Assembly (NCBI GenBank): GCA_016880595.1
Contig: JAEHDC010000045.1
Span: forward strand, 1 to 17,947
Reading direction: 5' to 3'
DNA: 17,947 nt
Origin: Candidatus Saccharimonadota bacterium
GTDB lineage: Bacteria > Patescibacteriota > Saccharimonadia > Saccharimonadales > EFPC-124
This document shows, in pieces, positions 6,513 to 13,367 of the stretch. Numbering within the stretch: the stretch's first letter is position 1; every line of letters starts with the position of its first letter. The notes beneath the pieces were generated by a model. The model did not search any database. It was not told where the DNA came from and saw only the letters and a list, made by a program, of their open reading frames with translations. The position numbers and the translations under genes are program-made.

Positions 6513-7052
6513 ATGAATGAAGACCAACAACAGCCGCCAATGAGCGGTAATGACGATTTAGCTAAAACTCTCAACGACAGCTTACAATTTGAAGAGACTC
6601 CAATGGCTGGCGCTGCGCCAACAACTGCTTCTCCTCAAGAACCAGAAGATGACATGAAGATGCCAAGCCTTGATCCTAACGCTGGCGATCCAGATAACGA
6701 ACCTTACGTTCCGCCAACAAACCCTGTTGCTGCTCAGCCAGAGTTGCCAAAGCCAGTTGCCGAGCCGGCGCCCGCCGCAACTATTCCAGAACCAAAAAAG
6801 ATGGCTGGTGATTCCGGGCTGGAGGGTTTAAAAACTTCAGCATTAGAAGAGCTTCGTCCCCTAGTTGGCAAATTAAACCTTCCGCCAGAGGAGCAATTTG
6901 ATACTTTGCTTTTAATTATTCGCTCTACAGACGATCAAAGCTTACTAAGCCAAGCACATGAAGCCGCCAAGCAAATTCCAGATGAAACTCGCCGCGCCCA
7001 AGCGCTTTTGGACGTAATTAAAGAAATTGACTATTTCTCTAGCAAACGCTAA
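6513..7052 (+). CDS. Hypothetical protein: disordered acidic N-terminus, helical C-terminus
   Basis: The 179-residue product is not recognised as a named family. Residues 1 to about 100 are rich in Pro, Ala, Glu, Asp and Gln and look disordered. Residues about 103-176 look like a compact helical domain with regular hydrophobic positions, including LKTSALEELRPLVGKLNLPP and RRAQALLDVIKEIDY. There is no signal peptide or membrane segment. The start at 6513 follows AAGGGG and GGTGGG, a purine-rich ribosome-binding region. The gene is a single transcription unit with its own extended -10 promoter and a strong terminator (7075-7109). The tail has the look of a conserved lineage-specific domain; this is an impression, not a database result. 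A role as a scaffold or protein-interaction partner is possible but speculative. Confidence 0.8.
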   Translation: MNEDQQQPPMSGNDDLAKTLNDSLQFEETPMAGAAPTTASPQEPEDDMKMPSLDPNAGDPDNEPYVPPTNPVAAQPELPKPVAEPAPAATIPEPKKMAGDSGLEGLKTSALEELRPLVGKLNLPPEEQFDTLLLIIRSTDDQSLLSQAHEAAKQIPDETRRAQALLDVIKEIDYFSSKR

Positions 7053-7074
7053 TAATACCTTATAAAATTCAGTA

Positions 7075-7109
7075 GCCGCGCATAGTTTAACAACTACGCG
7101 CGGCTTTTG
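7075..7109 (+). terminator. Intrinsic terminator of the 6513-7052 gene
   Basis: A stem of 14 pairs with one A-C mismatch (7075-7088 with 7093-7106) closes a TAAC loop and continues into TTTT (7106-7109). It starts 22 nt after the stop codon. Confidence 0.75.
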
Positions 7110-7110
7110 G

Positions 7111-7135
7111 TCATCGTGATAATCGCACGATGACA
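7111..7135 (-). terminator. Second hairpin in the convergent gap
   Basis: GTCATCGTG (7111-7119) and CACGATGAC (7127-7135) form a perfect 9-bp stem with a 7-nt loop, directly 3' of the minus-strand gene ending at 7141. It has no T run, so its role as the minus-strand terminator is only likely by position. Confidence 0.45.
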
Positions 7136-7140
7136 GTGGT

Positions 7141-7845
7141 CTATTCGACCGAACTGCCAATAACAAGTCTTACGCCAGCATTCTGCAAGGCCTCAGTGAG
7201 ATCACAGACAGTCTGCTCCAGATTTGTGACATCGGTCCCTAATGTTCCATTTTCTTTCAAGACCTCGTCGATTTGCCGGTCAAGAGCATGGGCCAGCTCT
7301 TCATAATATGCGGCGTCAGCTGTTGCAGACGCAAGATCAGCCTTAAGACGGTCGACATCACCAAGCAGTTCGCTGACTACTCCTTTGAGCCTAGCAACTT
7401 CTTGTGTAAGCTCCCTAATTCTATTCGCCGCAGCCACAGCGCTAGACGCCAAAGCATTCGGATCGAACGTCATTGATGCATGAGTTATATCTGGCGCATT
7501 GGAACTAACAGCCAGTCCGCCAGCCAACCTCATTAGATGACCTTCATCAGCTGGCATAAAATCAATGCGAACATAATAAAGATGCCTGTCACCGCTAATC
7601 CCCGTAGGAGATATAGCCCCAACGACATGCAGAAGCTTTACGGCAGTGTCTAGTGTAGTTGTTCCAAGATTGTGTTCTCGACCATATCGAGCCTTAACAT
7701 CAGCCGGCCGACACTTCTTCCACTCGCCTTCCGCGGGCGGACGATCATACTCGTTAAGAGACACCGCTGCTTGCTTGAGCATCATTAGCAATTCAGCCGC
7801 ACGCCTTGCATCAGGCCCACTATAAAGGTGAACGCGCTTTCCCAC
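7141..7845 (-). CDS. Winged-helix-like/coiled-coil protein, paralogue 1
   Basis: This is a 234-residue protein of no named family that I recognise. Residues about 50-95 look like a winged helix: a helix TTTLDTAVKLLHVVGAI (62-78), then a turn and the strand RHLYYVRID (87-95). A linker follows, then a long heptad-rich coiled coil (about 134-222). In it lies ADAAYYEELAHAL (176-188), which aligns with ADGAFWRDMAKAL in the neighbouring gene at 7991, so the two are tandem paralogues. The GTG at 7845 is chosen because AGGAG (7851-7855) is 5 nt upstream; a GTG at 7851 would overlap that site. The product could be a DNA-binding protein that dimerises through its coiled coil. It is a single-gene unit with its own extended -10 (7878-7886). 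Confidence 0.75.
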   Translation of the reverse strand: MGKRVHLYSGPDARRAAELLMMLKQAAVSLNEYDRPPAEGEWKKCRPADVKARYGREHNLGTTTLDTAVKLLHVVGAISPTGISGDRHLYYVRIDFMPADEGHLMRLAGGLAVSSNAPDITHASMTFDPNALASSAVAAANRIRELTQEVARLKGVVSELLGDVDRLKADLASATADAAYYEELAHALDRQIDEVLKENGTLGTDVTNLEQTVCDLTEALQNAGVRLVIGSSVE

Positions 7846-7877
7846 TATCACTCCTAACAGCTGCTATTGACTTATGT

Positions 7878-7886
7878 ATTTTATCA
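7878..7886 (-). promoter_or_regulatory. Extended -10 promoter of paralogue 1
   Basis: TGATAAAAT on the minus strand, within a 14-mer (7877-7890) identical to that in the tRNA-Ser promoter. It would give a 5' UTR of about 25 nt holding the AGGAG site. No clear -35 is seen. Confidence 0.45.
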
Positions 7887-7908
7887 TATTTTCTAAAAAA
7901 CTAAAGAT

Positions 7909-7942
7909 GGCTGCGCACAGTACGTGAATACTGTGCGCAGCC
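7909..7942 (-). terminator. 14-bp perfect hairpin after paralogue 2
   Basis: Arms 7909-7922 and 7929-7942 are perfectly complementary (14 bp, GC-rich) around CGTGAA. It lies 48 nt beyond the stop of the minus-strand gene at 7991. T-rich sequence follows on the minus strand (ATCTTTAGTTTTTT), with the longest T run about 9 nt past the stem. It separates the two paralogues into different transcription units. Confidence 0.65.
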
Positions 7943-7990
7943 GAACTTCATGCTGGCTTAAAAACCATGCATAAAGTTGTGTGTCACAAT

Positions 7991-8656
7991 TTAGCTATTC
8001 GTGGAACTACCAAGAGCTTCTTGGAGAGCGGCAAGTGCTTCCATCATACGGGTCGTTGTCTCTGGAGCTATAGTTTGGTTACTCAATCTCAATGCTTCTT
8101 TCGCTACGCGCAACTCTCCCTGTAGAGCCTTAGCCATATCCCGCCAAAAAGCGCCATCAGCCTCAGATTCTTCGAGCTTGGCTTGAAGATCACTAACGAG
8201 CCGACGAAGCTTTTCTGCATCCTCGCAAGCAGCCACCAGGGCTCTTCCGAATTCTTCAAGATTAAATGGCATAACTGCCACAATATCCTCAGAGCCAGCA
8301 GGATCAGGCTCTGGAGGACTAGCGACGGCCCCAACGTACTCATACGAATAGTCCATACTCTCTAGGGCAGCGCTATCGACACGCACAAAATGCCTTGTTT
8401 CTCTACGCTTGCCTTCCGTTCTTCTAAGGCCGATAGTGACCAAGTATCTTGCAACAGACTCGCACTGATTCTTGCTGAGAGATGATGGAAGGTTCGCTGT
8501 CAATTCCGCCAAAACAAAATCGTCTGGCAACTGAAAGAACCTAGCACCTTCCCCACCAAGCTCAGCTCCTGCCTCTACAGCCCTTTCAACAAGATGCCAA
8601 TACAAACTTTTCGCATTTTGCTTGATGTCTTCGGTCGACATTTTTGCTGGCGACAC
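7991..8656 (-). CDS. Winged-helix-like/coiled-coil protein, paralogue 2
   Basis: This 221-residue protein shares the layout of its downstream neighbour. Residues about 48-94 look like a winged helix (LSKNQCESVARYLVTIGL at 60-77, then RHFVRVD at 88-94). An acidic, proline-containing linker (about 100-140) follows, then a coiled coil (about 142-190) with ADGAFWRDMAKAL at 166-178. That motif pairs with ADAAYYEELAHAL of paralogue 1, with identical A-D-x-A spacing and aromatic pair. The GTG at 8656 is chosen because AGGGG (8665-8669) lies 8 nt upstream. A GTG at 8665 overlaps that site, and the ATG at 8641 has no ribosome-binding site. Overall identity between the paralogues is low, so the duplication is old. 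Function is unknown; a dimeric DNA-binding role is inferred from fold-like features only. Confidence 0.75.
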   Translation of the reverse strand: MSPAKMSTEDIKQNAKSLYWHLVERAVEAGAELGGEGARFFQLPDDFVLAELTANLPSSLSKNQCESVARYLVTIGLRRTEGKRRETRHFVRVDSAALESMDYSYEYVGAVASPPEPDPAGSEDIVAVMPFNLEEFGRALVAACEDAEKLRRLVSDLQAKLEESEADGAFWRDMAKALQGELRVAKEALRLSNQTIAPETTTRMMEALAALQEALGSSTNS

Positions 8657-8700
8657 GCCGTTCACCCCTAAATGAATAGCTTTTGGTATGACATCAACAA

Positions 8701-8706
8701 ATTATA
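8701..8706 (-). promoter_or_regulatory. -10 box of paralogue 2
   Basis: TATAAT on the minus strand, preceded by TTG, 44 nt upstream of the GTG at 8656. The -35 position is occupied by a T-rich sequence that overlaps the right side of the groEL terminator. Confidence 0.45.
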
Positions 8707-8722
8707 CAACATTCTTTAGAAT

Positions 8723-8756
8723 AAGAAAAGACCCCAATTACGCGGGGTCTTTTCTT
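8723..8756 (-). terminator. groESL intrinsic terminator
   Basis: Arms 8723-8735 and 8744-8756 form a perfect 13-bp stem with an 8-nt loop, and the 3' arm itself ends in TCTTTTCTT on the minus strand, giving the U-rich tail. It lies 16 nt after the groEL stop. The A-rich 5' arm would also serve transcription from the other strand. Confidence 0.85.
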
Positions 8757-8772
8757 GCTTTGGTAAGCTAGA

Positions 8773-10416
8773 TTACATCATGCCCATACCTGGCATGCCG
8801 CCAGGCGCTGGAGCCGACTCTTCCTTAGGAATTTCTACCACTAACGCGCCCATGGTCATTGCTGTTGCGGCAATACTTACAGCATTCATAATGGCTTCTT
8901 TGGTTACGCGGGCTGGATCTACAATGCCAGCTTTTTTGAGGTCAACTAGAACATCAAGGTTATTCACGTCAAATCCGTGACCAACTTTTGTAGACTTAAT
9001 CACCTCTGGCAATTTTTCGTCAGCGTTGGCGCCAGCATTAGTCATAAGCTGGCGGAATGGCTGAACAAGTGCATTCTTAAGAAGTTGACGACCAGCTGCA
9101 TGTGCGTCCGTACCACTGGCTTTGATATTTTTGCTGAGGTCAACCAACGTCACTCCACCGCCTGGCACAATGCCTTCGGCCAGCGCAGCTTTGGTTGCAG
9201 CCACAGCGTCGTCCACGCGGAACTTAGCTTCTTCAATTTCAACTTCACTAACGCCGCCAACTTTAATAACCGCAACTTTGCCGCTAAGTGCAGCCGCGCG
9301 CTTTTCATACTGTTCTTTGTCGTACTCGCTACTAGCAGCATCGGCCTGAGCTTTAATTTGGTCAATGCGAGCTTTTACTTCTTTGGCCAAACCGTTGCCT
9401 TCTATAATTGTGGTTTCATCTTTGCCAACAATCACCTTACGAGCTGAGCCAACCACACTAAGGTCTGCGTTTTCAAAATCATAGCCTTGTTCTTTGGTGA
9501 TAACCGTTGCGCCGGTGAGCGTTGCCAAATCTTGCAACATATCTTTGCGGCGATCGCCAAAGCTTGGCGCCTTGATAGCAACGGTGTTAAAGACACCCTT
9601 TAATTTGTTCAAAACCAAAGTGGTCAGCACTTCGCCTTCCACGTCCTCAGCAACTAACACGAGGTCTTTTTTGCCAGCTTGCGCCAGCTTTTCAAGCAGC
9701 GGCAAAAATTGCTGGACGCTGCTCAACTTCTCATCTGTAATAACAATCGCTGGCTTCTCGTAAACAGCTTCCATACGGGCTGGATCAGTGGCCATGTAAG
9801 CGCTAATAAAACCGCGATCCATGGTAAAGCCCTCTACAACCTCGGCCTCAAGATGAATGCCTTGGCCTTCCTCAACCGTTACCACGCCTTCTTTGCCGAC
9901 TTTACTGATAACCTCGGCAATTAGCGTACCAATTTCTTTGTCGCCAGCGCTAATTGTTGCGACTTCGGCAACACGTTCTTTATTGCTGCCGATGTCCTCA
10001 CTCATCTTGGCGAGTGCATTCAACGCCTCTGCGCCAGCAGCTTCTACGCCCTTGCGCAATTCCATTGGATTATGGCCAGCGGCGATAAGCTTGTTGGCCT
10101 CGGCCAAAATGCTGTAAGTAAGCACGGTAACAGTGGTGGTACCGTCACCGGCAACGTCATTCATTTTGCTGGCAGCTTGTTTAATAAGCTCAGCGCCAAC
10201 TTTGTAGCCCAAGGTTGCATCGTCGTCTTCTGGCAAGTCAACTGCTTTTGCAACGCTCACGCCATCGTGAGTTACTGTTGGGTGACCGTAGCCCTTGCCA
10301 ATAACCACATTGCGACCCCTTGGTCCCATAGTTACTTTAACTGCGTCGTATAACGCTTTTGCGCCGCCAAGCACGCGCTGGCGAGCGTCATCATCATAAA
10401 AAATTTTCTTAGCCAT
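8773..10416 (-). CDS. groEL: Chaperonin GroEL (Hsp60)
   Basis: GroEL is the 60-kDa subunit of the double-ring chaperonin that folds proteins in an ATP-driven cage capped by GroES. The 547 residues and overall sequence are canonical: VTMGPRGRNVVIGKGYG near the N-terminus, the ATP-binding DVAGDGTTT with the conserved Asp, the apical domain in the middle, VGGVSEVEIEEAKFRVDDA carrying the conserved Asp of the ATPase site, and the C-terminal tail GGMPGMGMM. It follows groES by 13 nt in the same operon, with GGGGAA as ribosome-binding site before the ATG at 10416. A strong terminator follows. Transcription is from the groES promoter overlapped by a CIRCE operator, so heat-shock control by HrcA is expected. 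Nothing in the sequence suggests loss of function. Confidence 0.98.
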   Translation of the reverse strand: MAKKIFYDDDARQRVLGGAKALYDAVKVTMGPRGRNVVIGKGYGHPTVTHDGVSVAKAVDLPEDDDATLGYKVGAELIKQAASKMNDVAGDGTTTVTVLTYSILAEANKLIAAGHNPMELRKGVEAAGAEALNALAKMSEDIGSNKERVAEVATISAGDKEIGTLIAEVISKVGKEGVVTVEEGQGIHLEAEVVEGFTMDRGFISAYMATDPARMEAVYEKPAIVITDEKLSSVQQFLPLLEKLAQAGKKDLVLVAEDVEGEVLTTLVLNKLKGVFNTVAIKAPSFGDRRKDMLQDLATLTGATVITKEQGYDFENADLSVVGSARKVIVGKDETTIIEGNGLAKEVKARIDQIKAQADAASSEYDKEQYEKRAAALSGKVAVIKVGGVSEVEIEEAKFRVDDAVAATKAALAEGIVPGGGVTLVDLSKNIKASGTDAHAAGRQLLKNALVQPFRQLMTNAGANADEKLPEVIKSTKVGHGFDVNNLDVLVDLKKAGIVDPARVTKEAIMNAVSIAATAMTMGALVVEIPKEESAPAPGGMPGMGMM

Positions 10417-10429
10417 AAATTTGATTCCC

Positions 10430-10699
10430 CTATTTGGCTAAAACGGCCAAAACGTCCTCTTCTTTAATAATCAGGTATTCAACCCCACCGGTTTTTAGCT
10501 CAGTTGCTGCATACTCTTTGTATACAACTTTGTCGCCAACTTTGACTTCTTTTACATCCTTGCCAACAGATTTTACTTCGGCAACGATAGGTTTTTCTTT
10601 AGCGCCGTCAGGCAAGTACAGGCCAGAGGCCGTTTTGGTCTCGGCCGCTACGCGTACAGCCACAATTCCGGCAGCCAGCGGTTTTAACGCTACGCTCAT
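10430..10699 (-). CDS. groES: Co-chaperonin GroES (Hsp10)
   Basis: GroES forms the seven-subunit lid of the GroEL chamber. The 89 residues are slightly short but normal. PLAAGIVAVRV at the start, the mobile loop ETKTASGLYLPDGAKEKP (19-36) and VGDKVVYKEYAATE are clear. The hydrophobic tripeptide that contacts GroEL is LYL rather than the commoner IVL. AAGGAGG lies 9 nt before the ATG at 10699, one of the best ribosome-binding sites in the window. The gene is first in the groES-groEL operon, behind a TTGCAT/TATAGT promoter that overlaps a CIRCE element. It is divergent from the orphan gene at 10842, so the two promoters share a 140-bp region. Confidence 0.97.
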   Translation of the reverse strand: MSVALKPLAAGIVAVRVAAETKTASGLYLPDGAKEKPIVAEVKSVGKDVKEVKVGDKVVYKEYAATELKTGGVEYLIIKEEDVLAVLAK

Positions 10700-10733
10700 T
10701 TTTAAACCTCCTTGAGTTTTTATTAGTACTTTT

Positions 10734-10763
10734 ACTATACCTAAATTAGCAGTCCAAATGCAA
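10734..10763 (-). promoter_or_regulatory. groESL promoter
   Basis: On the minus strand TTGCAT (10758-10763) and TATAGT (10734-10739) are separated by 18 bp. The -35 box lies inside the CIRCE spacer, so HrcA bound there would block RNA polymerase. The 5' UTR should be about 28 nt and contains AAGGAGG. Confidence 0.7.
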
Positions 10764-10772
10764 GAGTGCCAA
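10746..10772. promoter_or_regulatory. CIRCE operator (HrcA binding site)
   Basis: TTAGCAGTC (10746-10754), a 9-bp spacer (10755-10763) and GAGTGCCAA (10764-10772) match the CIRCE consensus TTAGCACTC-N9-GAGTGCTAA at 16 of 18 arm positions with the exact spacer length. It overlaps the -35 box of groES. HrcA itself is not encoded in the window. Confidence 0.9.
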
Positions 10773-10796
10773 AAGATTTTATGAATAATGATTTTG

Positions 10797-10805
10797 TGCT
10801 ATCTT
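10797..10805 (+). promoter_or_regulatory. Extended -10 of orphan gene 10842-11501
   Basis: TGCTATCTT fits the TGnTAnnnT pattern seen before other orphan genes here. It lies 36 nt upstream of the ATG and 25 bp from the CIRCE element of the divergent groES promoter. The -35 is weak. Confidence 0.4.
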
Positions 10806-10841
10806 AAGCTTATCCATCTTACTGCATCTTGAGGAGATATT

Positions 10842-11501
10842 ATGAAGATGGGCGCAGCCATAGCTGATCTTAGGCCAGCACTTTATGAGCTTTTGGTTCT
10901 AGCTAGTGCACCAGAGGATACGCACCTACAAATCGTAAATTCCCTACTTAGCATAAGTGAGCCTTGCGTTCTGAAACGTGGAGATGACTATTGGATAGTT
11001 CTGGAGCCGCTTAATCTTAAAACTAGGCAGCTTCCGCCACATCCGCTCTTGTTAAAGGCAAGCGGCCCAGATATCTTAGTTAATGACATATGCAACTCGC
11101 CTGACGTCTCTGCTAATAATAAAGTTGTTCAACTAATTACAACAGTCAGCTCAAATGGCCACTATTTTATCAATGCTGTCGAATACGGGAGGCTTATCTG
11201 CATCACAGGCATCGTACCTCCAGAGGAACGCATACCATGGTTTGTACCGCTAGGTGGCACTAAAAAAGTTGTACGCGCATCAACGGTCAGCACAATCACT
11301 TGCAACATTGCACACATAATGCCTGGGCAAATTATATGGCAGGTTTCACACAGCGGCACTGTTTATCTTTATCAAAAAAGAGGCAATGGTCGCTGGTATG
11401 ATATTACTATAAATAGCCCAGCCTGGCCGCAGCTAACCGTTTACGACGAGCAGATTGGCAATGATTTTGGTTCTGCTCTACAGAAGTTACTCCTCATCTA
11501 A
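10842..11501 (+). CDS. Hypothetical protein, orphan
   Basis: I do not recognise this 219-residue protein. It has an N-terminal helix-like part (1-40), then mostly alternating hydrophobic segments suggesting beta structure, such as YWIVLEPLNL, KVVQLITTV, GRLICITGIV, TVYLYQKR and RWYDITIN. No signal peptide or membrane segment is evident, and three cysteines fall between about residues 45 and 155. The ATG at 10842 is preceded by GAGGAG with 6 nt spacing; a second ATG two codons later is less well placed. It is a single-gene unit with its own extended -10 promoter and a 3' hairpin (11514-11537), divergent from groESL and convergent with the phosphomannomutase gene. The reading frame is intact and has a good ribosome-binding site, so it is likely real. 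No function is proposed. Confidence 0.75.
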   Translation: MKMGAAIADLRPALYELLVLASAPEDTHLQIVNSLLSISEPCVLKRGDDYWIVLEPLNLKTRQLPPHPLLLKASGPDILVNDICNSPDVSANNKVVQLITTVSSNGHYFINAVEYGRLICITGIVPPEERIPWFVPLGGTKKVVRASTVSTITCNIAHIMPGQIIWQVSHSGTVYLYQKRGNGRWYDITINSPAWPQLTVYDEQIGNDFGSALQKLLLI

Positions 11502-11513
11502 ATTGCGAGATGG

Positions 11514-11539
11514 AGCCCTGGTTGCATGACCGGGGCTTT
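11514..11539 (+). terminator. Terminator after orphan gene 10842-11501
   Basis: AGCCCTGGT (11514-11522) and ACCGGGGCT (11529-11537) form a 9-bp stem with one T-G wobble and a 6-nt loop, followed by TT. The T tail is short but the stem is GC-rich and lies 13 nt after the stop codon. Confidence 0.6.
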
Positions 11540-11546
11540 AAAAAGT

Positions 11547-12887
11547 TTAACTTTCTATGATGCTTTTAGCGCGCACCAGCAAATCGTCTAACTCTTGCTG
11601 TGTTTTAGCCTCAGCATTGAGACGCACTAGCGGCTCGGTATTACTAGGGCGAATGTTGATCCACTTGGTTGGATAATTAACAGTTAGGCCGTCAAGCTCA
11701 TCAATCTCGCCATCAGCAAATTCATCTCGTGCTTTAATAAATACGGTTTGAGGATCACTAATTGTAAAATTAGTTTCTGGTATGCTGAGGTATCTGGTGC
11801 GCAACTCATCAGCTAGCTCGCTAAGCTTTTTGCCACTCTCGGCCAAAATTTGAATGATCGTAACAGCAGCAATCAAGCCAGAGTCAGCATTAAAATTGAA
11901 GTTAAAATAATAATGGCCAGAATGTTCGCCAGCAAAAACTGCGTTGTAAGTGCGCATATCTTCTTTTATGAAACTGTGGCCAACTTTTGTACGATGACCA
12001 ATGCCGCCGGATTCTTTAATAACTTCTGGCACAGCACGGCCACAGATTGCATTGTACAAAACCGTGGCGCCCGGATTTTTCTTTAAGAAATAGCGCGCCA
12101 AAAGTGCGGTTGTAACAGTTCCGCTAAGTGGCAGGCCTTTTTCGTCAATTAAAACTGCGCGGTCACCATCGCCGTCAAAGGCAATGCCAAAATCTGCCGT
12201 GACCTCTTGCATTTTTTTCTGCGCATCAACCAAGTTCTTGGCTTCCAACGGGTTAGCAATGTGGTTTGGAAAGGTTCCGTCTAGCTCAAAGTACAGTGGT
12301 GTAACTTTTAGCGGCACATATTTTTGAAGCACCGGAAAAGTCAAACCGGCCATGCCATTGCCAGCGTCAACCACCACGTTATAAGCCGGCCAGGTTTGTG
12401 GCGTGGCATGAGACAGAGCATGCTTCACCCAATCTTCAACTAAATTGGCCTCTGTTACTTGGCCTGGAACATCAGCTGGTACAAAATCGTTGTCAAAAGC
12501 CATATCACGGATTGAAGCCAAGCCGGTTTCGATGCTAACGCCCATAGCTTCTTCGCGGCAAAACTTAATACCGTTATATTCGCCAGGATTGTGACTAGCC
12601 GTAACAACCATACCACCAGCCAAATGGCGACTACCAACTGCAAAATAAACCATATCACTGGTAACTTGACCGATGTCCAAAACATCGCGCCCAAGCTCGG
12701 TTAATCCCTGTATTAAGGCTTTGGCAAGTTCGGCCGAATCTGGTCGCATATCACGCCCAACCGCCACCTGTCCAGGCGTTGGCAGCCAAGCGGCAAAGGC
12801 CTTGCCAATCTGTTTTGCAGTTTCTTCATCAAGCTCCGAGCCCACTTTACCACGCACGTCGTAGGCTTTAAAAATTGTGGTGTTCAT
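11547..12887 (-). CDS. Phosphomannomutase/phosphoglucomutase
   Basis: This alpha-D-phosphohexomutase interconverts 6-phosphate and 1-phosphate forms of mannose and/or glucose. The 446 residues fit the family. The four signature loops are intact: the phosphoserine loop TASHNP (96-101, Ser98), the metal loop DGDGDR (238-243), the sugar-specificity loop GEHSGH (320-325) and the phosphate-binding loop RPSNTEP (413-419). GEHSGH is typical of PMM/PGM rather than GlmM. It could turn mannose 6-phosphate from the isomerase at 5367 into mannose 1-phosphate for nucleotide-sugar synthesis; no GDP-mannose enzyme is in the window. GAGG lies a few bases before the ATG at 12887, and the promoter is an extended -10, TGTTATAAT (12919-12927). 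It is a single-gene unit; the divergent neighbour is a DUF397-like gene. Confidence 0.94.
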   Translation of the reverse strand: MNTTIFKAYDVRGKVGSELDEETAKQIGKAFAAWLPTPGQVAVGRDMRPDSAELAKALIQGLTELGRDVLDIGQVTSDMVYFAVGSRHLAGGMVVTASHNPGEYNGIKFCREEAMGVSIETGLASIRDMAFDNDFVPADVPGQVTEANLVEDWVKHALSHATPQTWPAYNVVVDAGNGMAGLTFPVLQKYVPLKVTPLYFELDGTFPNHIANPLEAKNLVDAQKKMQEVTADFGIAFDGDGDRAVLIDEKGLPLSGTVTTALLARYFLKKNPGATVLYNAICGRAVPEVIKESGGIGHRTKVGHSFIKEDMRTYNAVFAGEHSGHYYFNFNFNADSGLIAAVTIIQILAESGKKLSELADELRTRYLSIPETNFTISDPQTVFIKARDEFADGEIDELDGLTVNYPTKWINIRPSNTEPLVRLNAEAKTQQELDDLLVRAKSIIES

Positions 12888-12918
12888 AAACCCTCTTTAG
12901 AAATATTAGTGAATCTTT

Positions 12919-12927
12919 ATTATAACA
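12919..12927 (-). promoter_or_regulatory. Extended -10 promoter of the mutase gene
   Basis: TGTTATAAT on the minus strand is a perfect extended -10. The leader is about 25 nt and contains AAAGAGG. No good -35 is visible; a small GCCGC/GCGGC hairpin (12935-12953) occupies that side. Confidence 0.6.
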
Positions 12928-12982
12928 CAAGATGGCCGCCCAGCACGAGCGGCAAAAAATGAATATAAAAATATATTAGGTT

Positions 12983-12991
12983 TGTTACAAT
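12983..12991 (+). promoter_or_regulatory. Extended -10 of the DUF397-like gene
   Basis: TGTTACAAT on the plus strand, 34 nt before the ATG at 13026, in an AT-rich stretch and divergent from the mutase promoter. Confidence 0.5.
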
Positions 12992-13025
12992 AGAATTGAA
13001 TCATCAACCGCTTAAGGAGTGACTG

Positions 13026-13340
13026 ATGAATGACAAAGTGGCTGCAACTGGATCTTCAGAGATTGACTACGCCAGCTTGCCGTGGGTTGGATCATCGCCG
13101 CAAGAGGATGGCGATGCAGTGCAGGTTGTATTTCTTGACCCTAGCGACCCACTGCACGCGGCAGTAATCGCTGAGCAGAACGCAAAAATGCCGCCTGGCA
13201 CCGACATCAGAGTTCTGTTTCGTAACCCAAAAGATTGGAAGTCTGGTGAGAGATCCGGACTGTTGTTGGCATTTACGACTTGGGAATGGGAAGCCTTCGA
13301 GCTTGGCGCAAAAGATGGCGAATTTGATCTTGGTAAATAG
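13026..13340 (+). CDS. DUF397-like small protein
   Basis: The 104-residue product resembles DUF397, a small domain of actinobacteria usually encoded beside XRE-type helix-turn-helix regulators (BldB of Streptomyces is a known member). The start PWVGSS (19-24) followed by AVQV (31-34) mirrors the family's W-x-x-S-S and C-V-E-V pattern. RNPKDWKSG (66-74) mirrors R-D-S-K-D-P-x-G. FTTWEWEAFELGAKDGEFDL (83-102) matches the family's F-T-x-x-E-W-x-A-F-x-x-G-V-x-x-G-E-F-D ending closely. About 25 residues are inserted between the halves (37-60). AAGGAG lies 6 nt before the ATG at 13026. No XRE gene is adjacent, which is unusual for the family. It is a single-gene unit ended by a large hairpin. Its role is unknown; regulation through protein contact is possible by analogy. 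Confidence 0.7.
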   Translation: MNDKVAATGSSEIDYASLPWVGSSPQEDGDAVQVVFLDPSDPLHAAVIAEQNAKMPPGTDIRVLFRNPKDWKSGERSGLLLAFTTWEWEAFELGAKDGEFDLGK

Positions 13341-13367
13341 GGTCGTCAGAGCAGCAACTTAATTATA

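Noticed and set aside
8977..9447. A 156-codon plus-strand frame inside groEL
   Set aside because: It is antisense to a highly conserved gene and has no ribosome-binding site or recognisable protein features.
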